Below are positions 6,742 through 7,450 of a DNA stretch of 7,450 nucleotides, one piece after another. The notes beneath the pieces are model-generated. The model saw only the letters and a program-made list of their open reading frames with translations, was not told the origin of the DNA and made no database searches. Position 1 is the first letter of the stretch. Each line of letters begins with the position of its first letter. A program made the translations under genes and the position numbers. This DNA comes from Gammaproteobacteria bacterium (lineage in GTDB: Bacteria > Pseudomonadota > Gammaproteobacteria > Arenicellales > Arenicellaceae): contig JAUHZM010000152.1 in the NCBI GenBank assembly GCA_030426005.1, positions 1 through 7,450 of the forward strand. Direction: 5' to 3'.

Positions 6742-7245
6742 ATGCAGGAACACCTTAAAAACCACCCATTGAACGGCATCAAATTAGCCGATCTAGTGCA
6801 ATCACTGGTGGATTGCTATGGCTGGGAAATCCTGGCTGCGCAGATAAACATTAATTGTTTTAAGAGTAATCCCAGCGTCGATTCGAGCGTTAAGTTTTTA
6901 CGCAAGACTGAATGGGCGCGTCATCGCCTCGAAGCGTTTTACTTATACCGATATAGGCAATTTCCTCGTCCAACTGAATCCGAACTTGCGCTGCCGCCAC
7001 GAGAGCGTCCCGTGGATGTGGCACAAACTGACAAGCCGCCAATGAGGTTGACGCTTGACGATGGCGAGTTTTTTGATGATCCTGATACCGGCTGGCAACC
7101 GAGATCAATACGCAAAGATCGTGTTGAGAGCGCTAGAAAGACAGAAGCCAGGTCCAGTTCTCCTCGCCGTAAGGCAGCAAATCCTTCATCGACTGACGCT
7201 GTCGACCCATGGTCTAAATGGCGTTCAAAACAGAAGGATGACTAG
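6742..7245 (+). CDS. VF530/DUF2132 family DNA-binding protein with long charged C-terminal tail
   Basis: Residues 6-69 match the VF530 (DUF2132) domain, with hallmarks HPLNGIKLADLVQSLVDCYG, ININCFKSNPS and SSVKFLRKTEWAR. The structurally studied member from Vibrio fischeri was described as DNA-binding; the cellular role is unclear. Most family members are little more than this domain (about 70-90 residues), whereas this one has 167. Residues 70-167 are rich in Pro, Asp, Arg, Lys and Ser with low hydrophobicity and look disordered. They include an acidic patch (LDDGEFFDDPD, 104-115), a basic patch (RSSSPRRKA, 137-145) and a terminal DPWSKWRSKQKDD. No signal peptide, so it should be cytoplasmic. 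The Shine-Dalgarno is weak, but the domain begins immediately after this ATG. It is followed by a strong terminator. Confidence 0.88.
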   Translation: MQEHLKNHPLNGIKLADLVQSLVDCYGWEILAAQININCFKSNPSVDSSVKFLRKTEWARHRLEAFYLYRYRQFPRPTESELALPPRERPVDVAQTDKPPMRLTLDDGEFFDDPDTGWQPRSIRKDRVESARKTEARSSSPRRKAANPSSTDAVDPWSKWRSKQKDD

Positions 7246-7267
7246 CTGGCCACGCTCTACGCTGCGC

Positions 7268-7285
7268 AGCCATAAGAGCCATAAG
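7268..7285. repeat. Perfect 9-bp tandem duplication
   Basis: AGCCATAAG occurs twice with no spacer (7268-7276, 7277-7285) just after the VF530 gene. It overlaps the end of a 10-bp palindrome, GCTGCGCAGC (7261-7270). It is probably a small slippage duplication without function. Confidence 0.6.
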
Positions 7286-7301
7286 AACGGGGGCAGGCAA
7301 T

Positions 7302-7331
7302 AAAAAAGCGCTCCATATAGAGCGCTTTTTT
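7302..7331. terminator. Strong bidirectional intrinsic terminator
   Basis: A perfect inverted repeat: six As and GCGCTC (7302-7313), a six-base loop CATATA, then GAGCGC and six Ts (7320-7331). The GC stem with flanking A and T runs gives a U-tract in both directions. It would therefore end the VF530 transcript on the + strand and the TonB-like transcript on the - strand, which converge here. Confidence 0.92.
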
Positions 7332-7354
7332 GTACGGTTAAGTGACAGTGTCAC

Positions 7355-7450
7355 TCAGCCGTCATTTTTGAAGGTGATCATCGTCTCCAGTCCATTCGTG
7401 CCGACCGGCTGTCCATTCTGACTGGCCGGTATGTATCGGTAGCCATCGAG
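7355..7450 (-). CDS. C-terminal end of a probable TonB-like energy transducer (partial)
   Basis: Only the last 31 codons and a TGA stop are in the window; the gene continues beyond the right edge. The peptide contains GYRYIPASQNGQPV followed by ETMITFKNDG. This resembles the last strands of the TonB C-terminal domain, in which a (W/Y)-R-(F/Y)-x-PA-x-x-NG-x-PV motif precedes a final beta-strand ending in I-x-F. TonB-family proteins transmit inner-membrane energy to outer-membrane receptors, or act as related periplasmic modules. The gene ends 23 bases from the bidirectional terminator, consistent with it being real. The assignment rests on a short match and is tentative. Confidence 0.55.
   Translation of the reverse strand, partial: LDGYRYIPASQNGQPVGTNGLETMITFKNDG

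Overview
The window looks like part of the chromosome of a Gram-negative, probably marine, gammaproteobacterium. The evidence is four proteins with Sec- or Tat-type export signals, a VF530-type (DUF2132) DNA-binding protein, a close relative of E. coli YghX, and what appears to be the C-terminal end of a TonB-like protein. I cannot place it more precisely from sequence alone. No mobile elements, tRNA or rRNA genes, or CRISPR arrays were found.

Region 1 (1-2934, + strand) is a two-gene cell-surface or secretion module. It begins with the 3' end of a large secreted or surface protein, showing an SdrD-B/Cna-B-like domain, a fibronectin-III-like module and a C-terminal EF-hand-like loop. About 20 bases later comes a complete secreted cysteine peptidase of the C25 (gingipain/PorU) family with its His and Cys catalytic residues intact. 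The spacing argues for co-transcription and a shared function, with the peptidase possibly maturing, releasing or attaching the large protein.

Region 2 (2935-3282) is a 348-base non-coding stretch. It contains a perfect 12-bp palindrome, a small hairpin and a pair of overlapping, mutually exclusive inverted repeats. It leads into a small secreted protein of unknown function (3283-3819).

Region 3 (3894-6625, - strand) holds two exported hydrolases in tandem: a DUF885 metallopeptidase-like protein, then a Tat-exported dienelactone-hydrolase-family protein like YghX. The latter converges on the small secreted protein across a hairpin.

Region 4 (6742-7450) holds a VF530/DUF2132 protein with a long, charged, apparently disordered tail, transcribed divergently from the DUF885 gene. 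It ends at a strong bidirectional intrinsic terminator, shared with a converging - strand gene whose last 31 codons resemble a TonB C-terminal domain.

The most promising lead is the paired repeat-domain surface protein and C25 peptidase. Both families are known, but a dedicated substrate/processing relationship outside the type IX secretion system would be worth testing.
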